A stretch of 64,000 nucleotides of DNA from Pseudonocardiales bacterium. GTDB lineage: Bacteria > Actinomycetota > Actinomycetes > Mycobacteriales > QHCD01. Numbering within the stretch: the first letter of the stretch is position 1; every line of letters starts with the position of its first letter. Where the stretch lies: NCBI GenBank assembly GCA_003244255.1, contig QHCD01000067.1, positions 35,943-99,942 of the forward strand, read 5' to 3'. The notes beneath the pieces are model-generated. The model did not search any database. It was not told the DNA's origin and saw only the letters and a program-made list of their open reading frames with translations. A program made the position numbers and the translations under genes. This document shows, piece by piece, positions 56,932 through 64,000 of the stretch.

Positions 56932-57837
56932 ATGAGTCACGAGCACGAGCACCCGTTCGAGCTGTCGCGCCGGCGGCTCGCGATGGTCCTTGCCATCACG
57001 ATCGGGGTTCTCGCCGCCGAGGTCATGGGCGCGCTGCTCGCCGGCAGCGTCGCTCTGCTCGCCGACGCCGGCCACCTGGCCACCGACGCCGTCGGGATCG
57101 GCATCACCCTGGTCGCCGCTACCTGCGCGCTCCGGGCGCCGACGCCGTCGAAGTCGTTCGGCCTGCATCGGCTGGAGGCGCTTGGCTCGATGGCGAATGC
57201 GCTGCTGCTTAGCGGCATGGGCTGTTACGTCGTCGTGCAGGGCATCCGGCACCTGGTCACGCCGCACCCGGTCGCGGCCGGCACCGTCGCGGTCTTTGCG
57301 ATGATCGGGCTGATCGGGAACGCATGCTCCGCGGCATTGCTCGGGTCCGGACGCGAGGCGAGCCTCGGCATGCGGGCAGCGTTCCTCGAAGTCGTTGCCG
57401 ACGGCATGGCGTCGGGTGCGGTCCTGATCGCGGCCGGCGTGATCGCGCTGACCGGGTGGGATCGGGCCGACGCCGTCGCGTCGTTGCTGATAGCCGCATT
57501 CATCCTGCCTCGGACCTGGCGGCTGATGCGCGAGACGGTCGACGTGCTGCTCGAGGGGAGTCCGCGCGGCGTGGACATGAGCCAGGTGCGGGCGCACATC
57601 CTCGGCGTTGCCGGCGTGGTCGAGGTGCACGACCTGCACGCGTGGCTGATCGGCACCGGGCGACCAGTGCTCACCGCGCACGTCGTCGTCGACGACGAGA
57701 CGTTCGATCGCGGCGGCCAGGGTCCCGTCCTCGACGAGCTGTGCGGATGCTTGTCGGGGCATTTCTCGATCGAGCATTCGACCTTCCAGGTCGAACCGCG
57801 TGGACACAGCGCGCACGAGGGCGCTGACCACGCCTGA
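56932..57837 (+). CDS. Cation diffusion facilitator (CzcD/ZitB-like)
   Basis: A 301-residue zinc or other divalent-metal/proton antiporter. Six helices, His-rich start (MSHEHEHPFEL), TM2 site ADAGHLATDAVG (His48 and Asp52), and TM5 site LEVVADGMAS, where the usual His is Glu153 with Asp157 kept. A cytoplasmic C-terminal domain (about 215-290) holds VVEVHDLHAWLIG and the final GHFSIEHSTFQVE, the ZitB-type regulatory fold. ATG 56932 gives the proper start. The Glu for His change may alter metal preference, but I recall similar changes in other actinobacterial members. Confidence 0.88.
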   Translation: MSHEHEHPFELSRRRLAMVLAITIGVLAAEVMGALLAGSVALLADAGHLATDAVGIGITLVAATCALRAPTPSKSFGLHRLEALGSMANALLLSGMGCYVVVQGIRHLVTPHPVAAGTVAVFAMIGLIGNACSAALLGSGREASLGMRAAFLEVVADGMASGAVLIAAGVIALTGWDRADAVASLLIAAFILPRTWRLMRETVDVLLEGSPRGVDMSQVRAHILGVAGVVEVHDLHAWLIGTGRPVLTAHVVVDDETFDRGGQGPVLDELCGCLSGHFSIEHSTFQVEPRGHSAHEGADHA

Positions 57838-57888
57838 GGGCTGCGGACGATGGGCCCATGCGGCGGCAGCTGGTGGCACCCTCGGTGG

Positions 57889-58429
57889 GTGAAGTTCGAT
57901 GCCGGCGGCTTCATCCGGCGCGCGAGGCGCACCGCCGACCTCTCCCAACGGCAGCTGGCCGATCATCTCGGGATCGGCCACTCGACGGTCGCGCGCTGAG
58001 CTGCCGAGCGCCGACGTGCCCGTATGGCTGGTCGATGCCACCCTCGGGCTCGCCGGCTGGCGAGTCGCAGTTGTCGACGCCGCAGGCGATGAGGTCCTCC
58101 CAATGCGTGCGGACGGCGCGCGCGATCGGGCCGGTCGCAGGCTACCGGCGCATCTGGACCCGTGCATCGTGCCAGCGTCGCGCTTCCCGGACGGCTGGCG
58201 CGACCGACGCGACCGGCCATCGCCCGAGTTCGGCTTCAGCCGCCGACTCTTCCGTGACATCGAGCGCGCGGTGGACGGGACGCCGGATGACCATCCGGAG
58301 CACGTGGCGGCGGCCCAAGCGCGTCGGCGGAACCCGAGAAGAGGATGGCTGCGCGCGCTCCCGCCGCCGTCGTCCGACGGCGACGAGTGCGACACATCCT
58401 CCCTCGCACGCCCCGGACATCACCGCTGA
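57889..58429 (+). pseudogene. Frameshifted XRE-family HTH regulator
   Basis: From GTG 57889 the first frame gives a clear XRE helix-turn-helix (GGFIRRARRTADLSQRQLADHLGIGHSTVAR), then TGA at 57997-57999. The next frame, shifted by one base, continues smoothly as AELPSADVPVWLVDATLGLAGWRVAVVDAAGDEVLPMRADGARDRAGRRLPAHLD and runs to TGA 58427-58429. Joined, they read like the known actinobacterial XRE protein with a C-terminal VVVD-x-x-G and GARDRAGRR domain. A single-base indel near 57985-57997 explains it. It could be a true mutation or a sequencing error. Confidence 0.75.
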
Positions 58430-58486
58430 CTGAGTAGAGATCGACGTGTTCGCCGGCTGCGGGACGTCGATCTGTACTCAGTCAGC
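58425..58486. repeat. Long inverted repeat
   Basis: Arms of 23 bases (58425-58447 and 58464-58486) with one mismatch and a 16-base loop; the outer 12 bases are GCTGACTGAGTA. It begins inside the stop of the XRE pseudogene. The design (23-26 bp arms, 16-18 base loop, GAGATC in the arm, no T-run) copies that of the palindrome at 40850-40919, though the arms are otherwise different. Confidence 0.9.
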
Positions 58487-58946
58487 GGGGACGTTGCGGA
58501 TCACGCGCCGACCGCGCGGACGAACGCGACCGCCTGCGTCCCCTTGAGCGTGTGGTTGCCCGCCGCGCCGCGACGGTGGCGACCTCGAGCCCTGCCGCGG
58601 TGCCTAGCGTGCCCCGTGTGCTGGCGTGCCCGGCCGGCCCGAGGCTGGGTACCCGCAAGGCGGGTTGCATGGCCCTGCCGGATCCACGGTGCGACGGGGT
58701 TGCCCATTCTCGACGCTTGTCTCTGCCCCACCTCCCGGGCCAGAGTCGGGCTCTGCCCCACCTCCCGGGCCAGAGACAAGCGCTAGTGGAGCTCACACCG
58801 CGTGCTCAGCGGGCGCTGCCTGCCAGTCACACCCCCAGCACGCCCAGCAACACCCAGCCACGCCAGCCACGGCACCAGGTCGGGTATGCCGCGATCGGAA
58901 CTCGGCGGCGGGAGGCATCGCCGCTGGTGTGCCCGGGCGCTAGGTC
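58487..58946. other. Gene-poor spacer
   Basis: There are 460 bases without a convincing gene. Open frames on both strands are low-complexity or pass through the palindromes at 58714-58782. A minus-strand frame ending at 58501 (AAGNHTLKGTQAVAFVRAV) looks faintly like a protein C-terminus and may be the tail of a decayed gene, but no upstream domain is recognisable. Confidence 0.45.
58714..58782. repeat. Dispersed REP-like double palindrome
   Basis: Outer inverted repeats CGCTTGTCTCTG (58714-58725) and CAGAGACAAGCG (58771-58782) flank two direct copies of a 25-base unit (58721-58745 and 58751-58775) separated by TCGGG. Each unit begins CTCTGCCCCACC and ends GGGCCAGAG and can fold on itself. 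The pieces CAGAGTCGGGCTCTG and CAGAGACAAG are also found in the cluster at 1592-1715. Confidence 0.85.
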
Positions 58947-59576
58947 TCAGTGCAGCAACGCCTCGGCGCCGACCGGGCGGAAGCCGGCCGCGAGGAACGC
59001 CCGCACGCTGGCCGCGTTGCCGGGTGCGATCTGCGCCCACAACGGCTCGCCGGGCGGAACCAAGCCGCGGGCGGCGGCGGCAAGCAAGCGGCCGAGCCCC
59101 CGCCCGCGGGCCGACTCTGCCACCTCGACCGCGACTTCCCACCGCCGAGCAACCCCTCGACCGAGGACGAGGATCGCGCCCGGTGTGGTCCACATGTGGA
59201 CATCGGAGCGATAGCCAAGGGACCGGAGCACCCGAGGATGCTCCGACGGCTCGCGTTCGGTCAGCTCGGGCGCCCCGGTCGGTACGGATGCGGGCTCCGC
59301 GACGCAGATGATGTCGATGTTGTTGACCGCGCGCTGCACGCGAGCCGACAACGCCATCAGGAACGGCGGGCAGAGCGGTGCCGAGAGATCGTCTGCCGAG
59401 CAGAGCCGCGCTACCCACGCCGGGTCGACGTCGGCCGCGACGATGCTGCAGCCGCTGAACGCCAACACGCCGACAAGGTCCGGCGGCGACGGCGACAACA
59501 CCTGCACGGCGGCACCCCATTGCGGCCAGCGTCCCGACGCAACGCCTTCGAGCAGCTCCCGAAGTGGATCGCTCAC
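58947..59576 (-). CDS. GNAT-family acetyltransferase
   Basis: A 209-residue protein. The C-terminal part is GNAT-like: WEVAVEVAESARGRGLGRLLAAAARGLV contains the acetyl-CoA loop (R-G-x-G), followed by AQIAPGNAASVRAFLAAGFRPVGAEALL. The N-terminal 90 residues (SPPDLVGVLAFSGCSIVAADVDPAWVARL) are less typical. ATG 59576 overlaps the sufT stop (ATGA), so it is the last gene of the SUF transcript. Substrate unknown; a role in Fe-S biology is not implied by the family. Confidence 0.75.
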   Translation of the reverse strand: MSDPLRELLEGVASGRWPQWGAAVQVLSPSPPDLVGVLAFSGCSIVAADVDPAWVARLCSADDLSAPLCPPFLMALSARVQRAVNNIDIICVAEPASVPTGAPELTEREPSEHPRVLRSLGYRSDVHMWTTPGAILVLGRGVARRWEVAVEVAESARGRGLGRLLAAAARGLVPPGEPLWAQIAPGNAASVRAFLAAGFRPVGAEALLH

Positions 59577-59932
59577 ACGTTGAAGCCGAGCGCCCGCAGC
59601 TGCTCCCGTCCGTCATCGGTGATCTTCTCCGGTCCCCACGGCGGCATCCACACCCAGTTGATCCGGATGTCGTTGACGAGGCCGGTGCCGGGCTGGTCGC
59701 CGACCAGTGCGCTGCGGGCCTGATCCTCGATCATGTCGGTGAGCGGGCAGGCGGCCGAGGTCAGCGTCATGTCGACCGTAGCCGAGCCGTCGTCCTCGAG
59801 GTTGATGCCGTAGACGAGCCCGAGGTCGACGACGTTGATGCCGAGCTCCGGGTCGACGACGTCGCGCATCGCCTCTTCCAGATCGTCGAAGCTTGGCCGG
59901 TTCTCGATGGGTTGGGTCGCGGATTCGGTCAT
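59573..59932 (-). CDS. sufT: SufT, MIP18/DUF59 Fe-S assembly factor
   Basis: A 119-residue DUF59 protein: FDDLEEAMRDVVDPELGINVVDLGLVYGINLEDDG, VDMTLTSAACPLTDMIEDQ with the conserved Cys, and a Trp-rich VWMPPWGPEKITDDGREQLRALGF end. It helps deliver or mature iron-sulfur clusters. It overlaps sufU by 4 bases and the acetyltransferase by 4. It corresponds to Rv1466. Confidence 0.93.
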   Translation of the reverse strand: MTESATQPIENRPSFDDLEEAMRDVVDPELGINVVDLGLVYGINLEDDGSATVDMTLTSAACPLTDMIEDQARSALVGDQPGTGLVNDIRINWVWMPPWGPEKITDDGREQLRALGFNV

Positions 59933-60393
59933 GCCGTCACTCCCTCACTGGTCACCGGCCGGCTGGCGGCCTGCGCAGTCGCGTCCTTGAAGGCCATCCA
60001 GCCGAGCAGCGCACACTTGATCCGGGCCGGGTACTGCGAGACGCCGACGAACGCAACGGCGTCCTCCAGCAGGTCGTCGTCGGGTTCGGCCTGGCCCCTC
60101 GACTGCATCAGGGACAGGAACGCCTCCTGCACGGCCAGCGCCTGCTCGAGCGGCTGATCGACGACGAGATCGGTCAGCACCGACGTCGAGGCCTGGCTGA
60201 TCGAGCAGCCCATGCCGTCGTAGGACACGTCGGCGACCCTGCCGCCCTCGATCCGTACCCGCAGCGTCACCTCGTCGCCGCAGGCAGGATTGACGTGGTG
60301 CACCTCAGCGTCGTACGGCTCCCGCAACCCCCTGCGGTGCGGGTGCTTGTAGTGGTCCAGGATGATCTCCTGGTACATCGACTCCAGCTGCAT
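59929..60393 (-). CDS. sufU: SufU, zinc-dependent sulfur acceptor
   Basis: A 154-residue IscU/SufU fold protein that takes sulfur from SufS. Cysteines are in HVNPACGDEV, GMGCSISQAS and YPARIKCALLGW. The longer insert between helices (QALAVQEAFLSLMQSRGQAEPDDDLLEDA) is typical of the SufU (not IscU) type. ATG 60393 touches the sufS stop (one-base overlap). It corresponds to Rv1465. Confidence 0.94.
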   Translation of the reverse strand: MQLESMYQEIILDHYKHPHRRGLREPYDAEVHHVNPACGDEVTLRVRIEGGRVADVSYDGMGCSISQASTSVLTDLVVDQPLEQALAVQEAFLSLMQSRGQAEPDDDLLEDAVAFVGVSQYPARIKCALLGWMAFKDATAQAASRPVTSEGVTA

Positions 60394-61682
60394 CAGCTAA
60401 AGAACCTCTGCACGGCGTCGATGCCCTCGGCGAGCGTGTCGATCTCGGCGTGGGTGTTGTACAGGTAGAACGTCGCGCGCGTGGTGCCCGGGATGTTGAA
60501 GCGCCGGGCGAGCGGCCACGCGCAGTGGTGGCCGGTGCGCACCGCGATGCCGAGATCGTCGAGCACCTGCCCGACGTCGTGTGGATGCAACCCATCGACG
60601 ACGAACGACACGGTCGCGCCGCGGGCCTCGGCCGTCACCGGGCCGATAATGCGCACGCCGGACAGGGCACCGACACGGGACAGCGCGTAGGACGTCAGCG
60701 CCTGCTCGTGCTCGGCGATCGCCTGCATGCCGACGCCGGACAGGTAGTCGACGGCGGCGCCCAGCCCGATCGCCTGCGCGGTGTTCGGCACCCCGGCCTC
60801 GAAGCGCGCGGGCGGCGGCATGAACGTGGTGCCGCTCATCTCCACAATCTCGATCATCGAGCCGCCGGTGAGGAACGGAGGCATCGCTGCGAGCAGCTCG
60901 CGGCGACCCCAGAGCACGCCCACACCCGACGGGCCGCACATCTTGTGCCCGGAGAACGCCAGGAAGTCCACGCCCAGGGCACCGACGTCGACAGGCATGT
61001 GCGGCACCGACTGTGCGCCGTCGATGACGACGACGGCGCCCACGTCATGCGCCCGAGCCGCGATGACGTCGAGCGGATTGACCGTGCCGACGACGTTCGA
61101 CTGGTGCACGAGCGCGACGACCTTTGCGCGCTCGGTGATGACGCTGTCCACATCGGAGGTGTCGAGCCGGCCGTCGTCGTCGACCCGGAACCACTTCAGG
61201 GTGGCGCCGGTGCGTTGGCATAGCTGCTGCCACGGCACCAGGTTGCTGTGGTGCTCCATCTCGCTGACAACGACCTCGTCGCCGGGTCCGACCACGAACC
61301 GCGCGGCCTCGGGTCCCGACGTCGCCGCGTTGCTCATCGAGTAGGCGACCAGGTTGATGCCCTCGGTGGCGTTCTTCGTGAACACGATCTCGTCGGTCGC
61401 GGCGCCGATGAACGCCGCGACCTTCGCGCGGGCGCCCTCGTAGAGCTCGTCGGCCTCCTCGGCCAGCTGGTGCGCGCCGCGGTGCACCGCGGCGTTGTGC
61501 AGCTCGTAGAAGTCGCGTTCGGCGTCGAGCACCGCGAGCGGTTTCTGCGCCGTCGCACCGGAATCGAGGTACACCAGCGGGCGGCCGCCGCGCACCGTGC
61601 GTTGCAGGAGCGGGAAGTCCTTGCGCAACGCCTCGACGTCGAATGTTGGCGGCCCTGTCAAGAGCTGGGCCAGTTCGGTCAT
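60393..61682 (-). CDS. sufS: SufS, group II cysteine desulfurase
   Basis: A PLP enzyme of 429 residues that takes sulfur from cysteine. It has VDFLAFSGHKMCGPSGVG with the PLP lysine, and the active-site cysteine in the short RTGHHCAWPLARR loop. VYLDSGATAQKPLAVLDA opens the fold. ATG 61682 overlaps the sufC stop. It passes sulfur to SufU, next in the operon. It corresponds to Rv1464. Confidence 0.95.
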   Translation of the reverse strand: MTELAQLLTGPPTFDVEALRKDFPLLQRTVRGGRPLVYLDSGATAQKPLAVLDAERDFYELHNAAVHRGAHQLAEEADELYEGARAKVAAFIGAATDEIVFTKNATEGINLVAYSMSNAATSGPEAARFVVGPGDEVVVSEMEHHSNLVPWQQLCQRTGATLKWFRVDDDGRLDTSDVDSVITERAKVVALVHQSNVVGTVNPLDVIAARAHDVGAVVVIDGAQSVPHMPVDVGALGVDFLAFSGHKMCGPSGVGVLWGRRELLAAMPPFLTGGSMIEIVEMSGTTFMPPPARFEAGVPNTAQAIGLGAAVDYLSGVGMQAIAEHEQALTSYALSRVGALSGVRIIGPVTAEARGATVSFVVDGLHPHDVGQVLDDLGIAVRTGHHCAWPLARRFNIPGTTRATFYLYNTHAEIDTLAEGIDAVQRFFS

Positions 61683-62434
61683 GACACCGCTTCCTTCGGC
61701 TCCCCGAACCGCACGTATCCCTCGGCCTCGATACGATCGGCGAGTTCCGCCCCCCCGGTTTCCACGATGCGGCCGTGATAGAACACGTGCACGACATCGG
61801 GCCTGATGTACTGCAGGATGCGGGGATAGTGGGTGATCAGCAGGACTCCGAGGTCGGTGGACTCACGCGCGCTGTTGACTCCGCGCGACACAGTACGCAG
61901 CGCGTCGACGTCCAACCCCGAGTCGGTCTCGTCGAGGATCGCGATCTTCGGCTTGAGCAACGCCAGCTGCAGGATCTCGTAGCGCTTCTTCTCACCACCC
62001 GAGAAGCCCTCGTTGACGCCGCGCTCGGAGAACGACGATTCGATGTCCAGCTCGGCCATCGCGGCGTTGACGTCCTTGACCCAGGTGCGCAGCTTTGGTG
62101 CCTCACCGCGGATGGCGGTGACCGCCGTGCGCAGGAAGTTCGACGTCGACACGCCCGGAACCTCGACCGGGTACTGCATCGCGAGGAACAGCCCGGCACG
62201 GGCCCGCTCGTCGATCTTCATCGACAGCACGTCTTCGCCGTCAAGGGTCACGGTGCCGCCGGTGACGGTGTACTTCGGGTGCCCCGCAATCGAGTAGGCC
62301 AGAGTCGACTTGCCCGACCCGTTCGGCCCCATCAACGCGTGCGTCTCGCCCGAGCTGACGGTGAGGTCGACACCCTTGAGGATCTCGGTGTCCTCGACGG
62401 ACACCCGAAGGTCGCGGACCTGGAGCGTAGACAC
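61679..62434 (-). CDS. sufC: SufC, Fe-S assembly ATPase
   Basis: A 251-residue ABC ATPase: MGPNGSGKSTLAYSIAGHPKY, Q-loop FLAMQYPVEVPGV, signature EGFSGGEKKRYEILQLAL, Walker B IAILDETDSGLDVDAL, and His in LLITHYPRILQYI. It works with SufB and SufD on the scaffold complex. GTG 62434 is correct; the upstream frame is antisense-like. It starts 2 bases after the Rieske ferredoxin gene ends and overlaps sufS (ATGA). Confidence 0.95.
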   Translation of the reverse strand: MSTLQVRDLRVSVEDTEILKGVDLTVSSGETHALMGPNGSGKSTLAYSIAGHPKYTVTGGTVTLDGEDVLSMKIDERARAGLFLAMQYPVEVPGVSTSNFLRTAVTAIRGEAPKLRTWVKDVNAAMAELDIESSFSERGVNEGFSGGEKKRYEILQLALLKPKIAILDETDSGLDVDALRTVSRGVNSARESTDLGVLLITHYPRILQYIRPDVVHVFYHGRIVETGGAELADRIEAEGYVRFGEPKEAVS

Positions 62435-62436
62435 TG

Positions 62437-62757
62437 CTATTTCTCCTCGGTGAGTTGCACATAGACGTCGCCGTCGTCGATGCGGACGGGATAGACGGGA
62501 ACGGGTCGGAGGGCGGGCAGCGCCGTCGGCATGCCGGTGGCGAGGTCGAAACACGAGCCGTGCAGCCAGCACTCGATCGTCGTGCCGTCGACCTCGCCTT
62601 CGGACAGGGCGACGTGCTCGTGTGAGCAGACGTCGTGAATGGCGTAGAAGTCGCCGGCGGCGTGGACGATCGCGACCGGTGAACCGGCGAGATCGACGTG
62701 CACAGCGGAATCGGCGGGCACGTCCGCGACGGAACAGGCGCGCGTGTAGTCGGTCAT
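62437..62757 (-). CDS. Rieske-type [2Fe-2S] ferredoxin
   Basis: A 106-residue non-haem Rieske ferredoxin with the two half-sites DVCSHEH (C-x-H) and IECWLHGSCFD (C-x2-H). It overlaps sufD (ATGA) and lies 2 bases before sufC. Rieske proteins at this place in SUF operons are known in several actinobacteria, though absent from the mycobacterial order as I recall it. It may pass electrons during cluster assembly. Confidence 0.92.
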   Translation of the reverse strand: MTDYTRACSVADVPADSAVHVDLAGSPVAIVHAAGDFYAIHDVCSHEHVALSEGEVDGTTIECWLHGSCFDLATGMPTALPALRPVPVYPVRIDDGDVYVQLTEEK

Positions 62758-63932
62758 GTACCGGCCCGCATGAGCTCGTCCTCGATGGCCGCGAGCAGCC
62801 GATCCTGCACCTGCGGCACGCCGATCCGATTGACCACCTCGGCGAAGAAGCCGCGCACCACGAGACGTCGGGCTTCGTCGGCGGGGATGCCGCGCGACTG
62901 CAGGTAGAACAGTTGCAGATCGTCAAACCGGCCGCTCGCGCTCGCGTGCCCGGCGCGGAGGATCTCGCCGGTCTCGATCTCCAGGTTAGGCACCGAGTCG
63001 GTGCGGGCGCCGTCGGTGAGCACCAGATTGCGGTTCAGCTCGAACGTCTGCGTGCCGGTGGCTTCCGGTCGAATCCGCACGTCGCCGATCCAAACGGTGC
63101 GGGCGTTCTCGCCTTCGAGGGCGTTCTTGTACAGGACGTCGGAGCTGCAGTCAGGCTCGCCGTGGTCGACGAACAGCCGAGTCTCGAAGTGCTGGCCCGG
63201 TCCGGCGAAACTCAGCCCGAGCAGTTCGGCCCGCCCGCCTCGTCCGCTGAACCGCACCGTCGGCACGATCCGCACGATGTCGCCGCCGAGGGAGACGTTG
63301 ATGTGCCGGTACGTCGCATCGCGACCGACCATGGCGGCGTACGACGAGAGCTGGATCGAGCCCGGCTCACAGTCGTTGATCGCGACAATGGAGAGCTGCG
63401 CGCCCTCGCCGACGACGATCTCCATGTTCGCCGCGATCTGGATCTCCCCCACGTGATCGAGCACCAGCGTCGCTCGCGCGTTGGCCCCGACCTCGACGAC
63501 GTGATGCCCGTACGACCGGCCGCTGATTCCCTTGCGTACCAGCACAATCGGCTCACTGAGCTCTGCGTTCGCGTCGACTCGCACGTGCAGGCCACGGGTC
63601 GCGTTCGCCATCGCCAACGCACTGACACGGTCCGCGGGTTCGAGTGCACGGCCGAACGCCGCCGTCGACGACGGCTCGACGACGTCGACGTGCGCGCCAT
63701 CGGGCACGGTGTTGTCGGCCTGGATGACGCCGTCCGGCTCGAACACCTCGAAGAATGGCCGGAGCCGGTCCACCGGCGAGAAGCGCCAGACCTCGTCCCG
63801 GCTGGAGGGAACCTCGAAGGCCTCGGGCTCGCGCGAGGTGAACCGTTCGGCCGGACTTCCCGTCGTCTGCGCGCCCGGGCCGGACAGCGAGACTTCGTGT
63901 TCGGCCGGCCCGGACTGGATCAGGGTTGCCAC
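62754..63932 (-). CDS. sufD: SufD, Fe-S cluster scaffold subunit
   Basis: A 392-residue SufD protein. GTG 63932 directly abuts the sufB stop (TAAGTG). The core beta-helix region (about 120-340) includes ATLVLDHVGEIQIAANMEIVVGEGAQLSIVAINDCEPGS and DHGEPDCSSDVLYKNALEGENARTVWIGDVRIRPEATGTQTFELNRNLVLTDGARTDSVPNLEIETGEI. ASASGRFDDLQLFYLQSRGIPADEARRLVVRGFF at the C-terminus is a SufD/SufB signature, with H-A-S-A-S. It forms SufBC2D with neighbours. Confidence 0.94.
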   Translation of the reverse strand: MATLIQSGPAEHEVSLSGPGAQTTGSPAERFTSREPEAFEVPSSRDEVWRFSPVDRLRPFFEVFEPDGVIQADNTVPDGAHVDVVEPSSTAAFGRALEPADRVSALAMANATRGLHVRVDANAELSEPIVLVRKGISGRSYGHHVVEVGANARATLVLDHVGEIQIAANMEIVVGEGAQLSIVAINDCEPGSIQLSSYAAMVGRDATYRHINVSLGGDIVRIVPTVRFSGRGGRAELLGLSFAGPGQHFETRLFVDHGEPDCSSDVLYKNALEGENARTVWIGDVRIRPEATGTQTFELNRNLVLTDGARTDSVPNLEIETGEILRAGHASASGRFDDLQLFYLQSRGIPADEARRLVVRGFFAEVVNRIGVPQVQDRLLAAIEDELMRAGT

Positions 63933-64000
63933 TTAGCCGACGGCTCCTTCCATCTGCAGCTCGATCAGTCGGTTGAGCTCGAGCGCGTACTCCATCGGCA
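63933..64000 (-). CDS. sufB: SufB, C-terminal end (cut by window edge)
   Basis: Only the last 21 codons and the stop are in the window: PMEYALELNRLIELQMEGAVG then TAA. This is the characteristic SufB C-terminus (EYALELNRLIELQMEGSVG). The stop is immediately followed by the sufD GTG. The rest of the gene and the operon promoter are beyond 64000. Confidence 0.93.
   Translation of the reverse strand, partial: PMEYALELNRLIELQMEGAVG

Overview
This window is GC-rich chromosomal DNA of an actinomycete. GTG and TTG starts are common, and many neighbouring genes overlap by 1-4 bases. Its right half keeps, in mirror image, the gene order of the mycobacterial region around Rv1461-Rv1488: sufB-sufD-sufC-sufS-sufU-sufT, an ABC-F ATPase, acn, a RipA-type NlpC/P60 protein, moxR-DUF58-VWA, fabG1-inhA-hemH, a conserved hypothetical gene, NfeD and SPFH. 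Together with a complete hopanoid operon, this points to the Frankiales/Jatrophihabitantales/Sporichthyales side of the class rather than to Mycobacterium itself. That placement is an inference from gene content and recalled gene order.

Left end (1-7400): a broken ECF sigma factor, an IS200-type transposase, and a cluster of palindromic repeats that recur at 58.7 kb. Next come an aldo/keto reductase, a small DUF5703-type protein, an S9 peptidase with an M20 peptidase, a tRNA-Leu(GAG), and an AT-richer orphan gene beside the tRNA.

Housekeeping and membrane genes (7600-17100): threonine dehydrogenase and KBL ligase (tdh-kbl), a DUF1707 protein, a two-gene membrane unit, a pair of bacterial PH-domain proteins, Hsp20 divergent from a MerR regulator, and a DHA2 efflux pump translationally coupled to a MarR repressor.

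Hopanoid operon (17282-26154, + strand): hpnC, hpnD and hpnE make squalene. A polyprenyl diphosphate synthase supplies the precursor; it carries a 15-bp in-frame minisatellite. shc cyclises squalene. One gene fuses HpnG (adenosylhopane phosphorylase) to IspH (last MEP-pathway enzyme), and hpnH makes adenosylhopane. The genes mostly overlap stop to start. The HpnG-IspH fusion is the most unusual protein in the window.

Middle (26300-41000): a CtaG-like membrane protein, an SDR, tandem DMT-type transporters, an ABC exporter whose first permease is broken, an orphan gene of unknown function, a glycosyltransferase divergent from a polysaccharide deacetylase, the SPFH/NfeD pair, and an ABC-F ATPase.

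Right end (41000-64000): hemH-inhA-fabG1, VWA-DUF58-MoxR, MoaA, the NlpC/P60 endopeptidase, PAP2, a sirtuin, aconitase with an upstream palindrome, a small HTH protein, a second ABC-F, a CDF exporter, a frameshifted XRE regulator, two kinds of palindromic repeat, and the SUF iron-sulfur operon, which runs off the right edge inside sufB. I saw no CRISPR array, prophage or obvious defence system.
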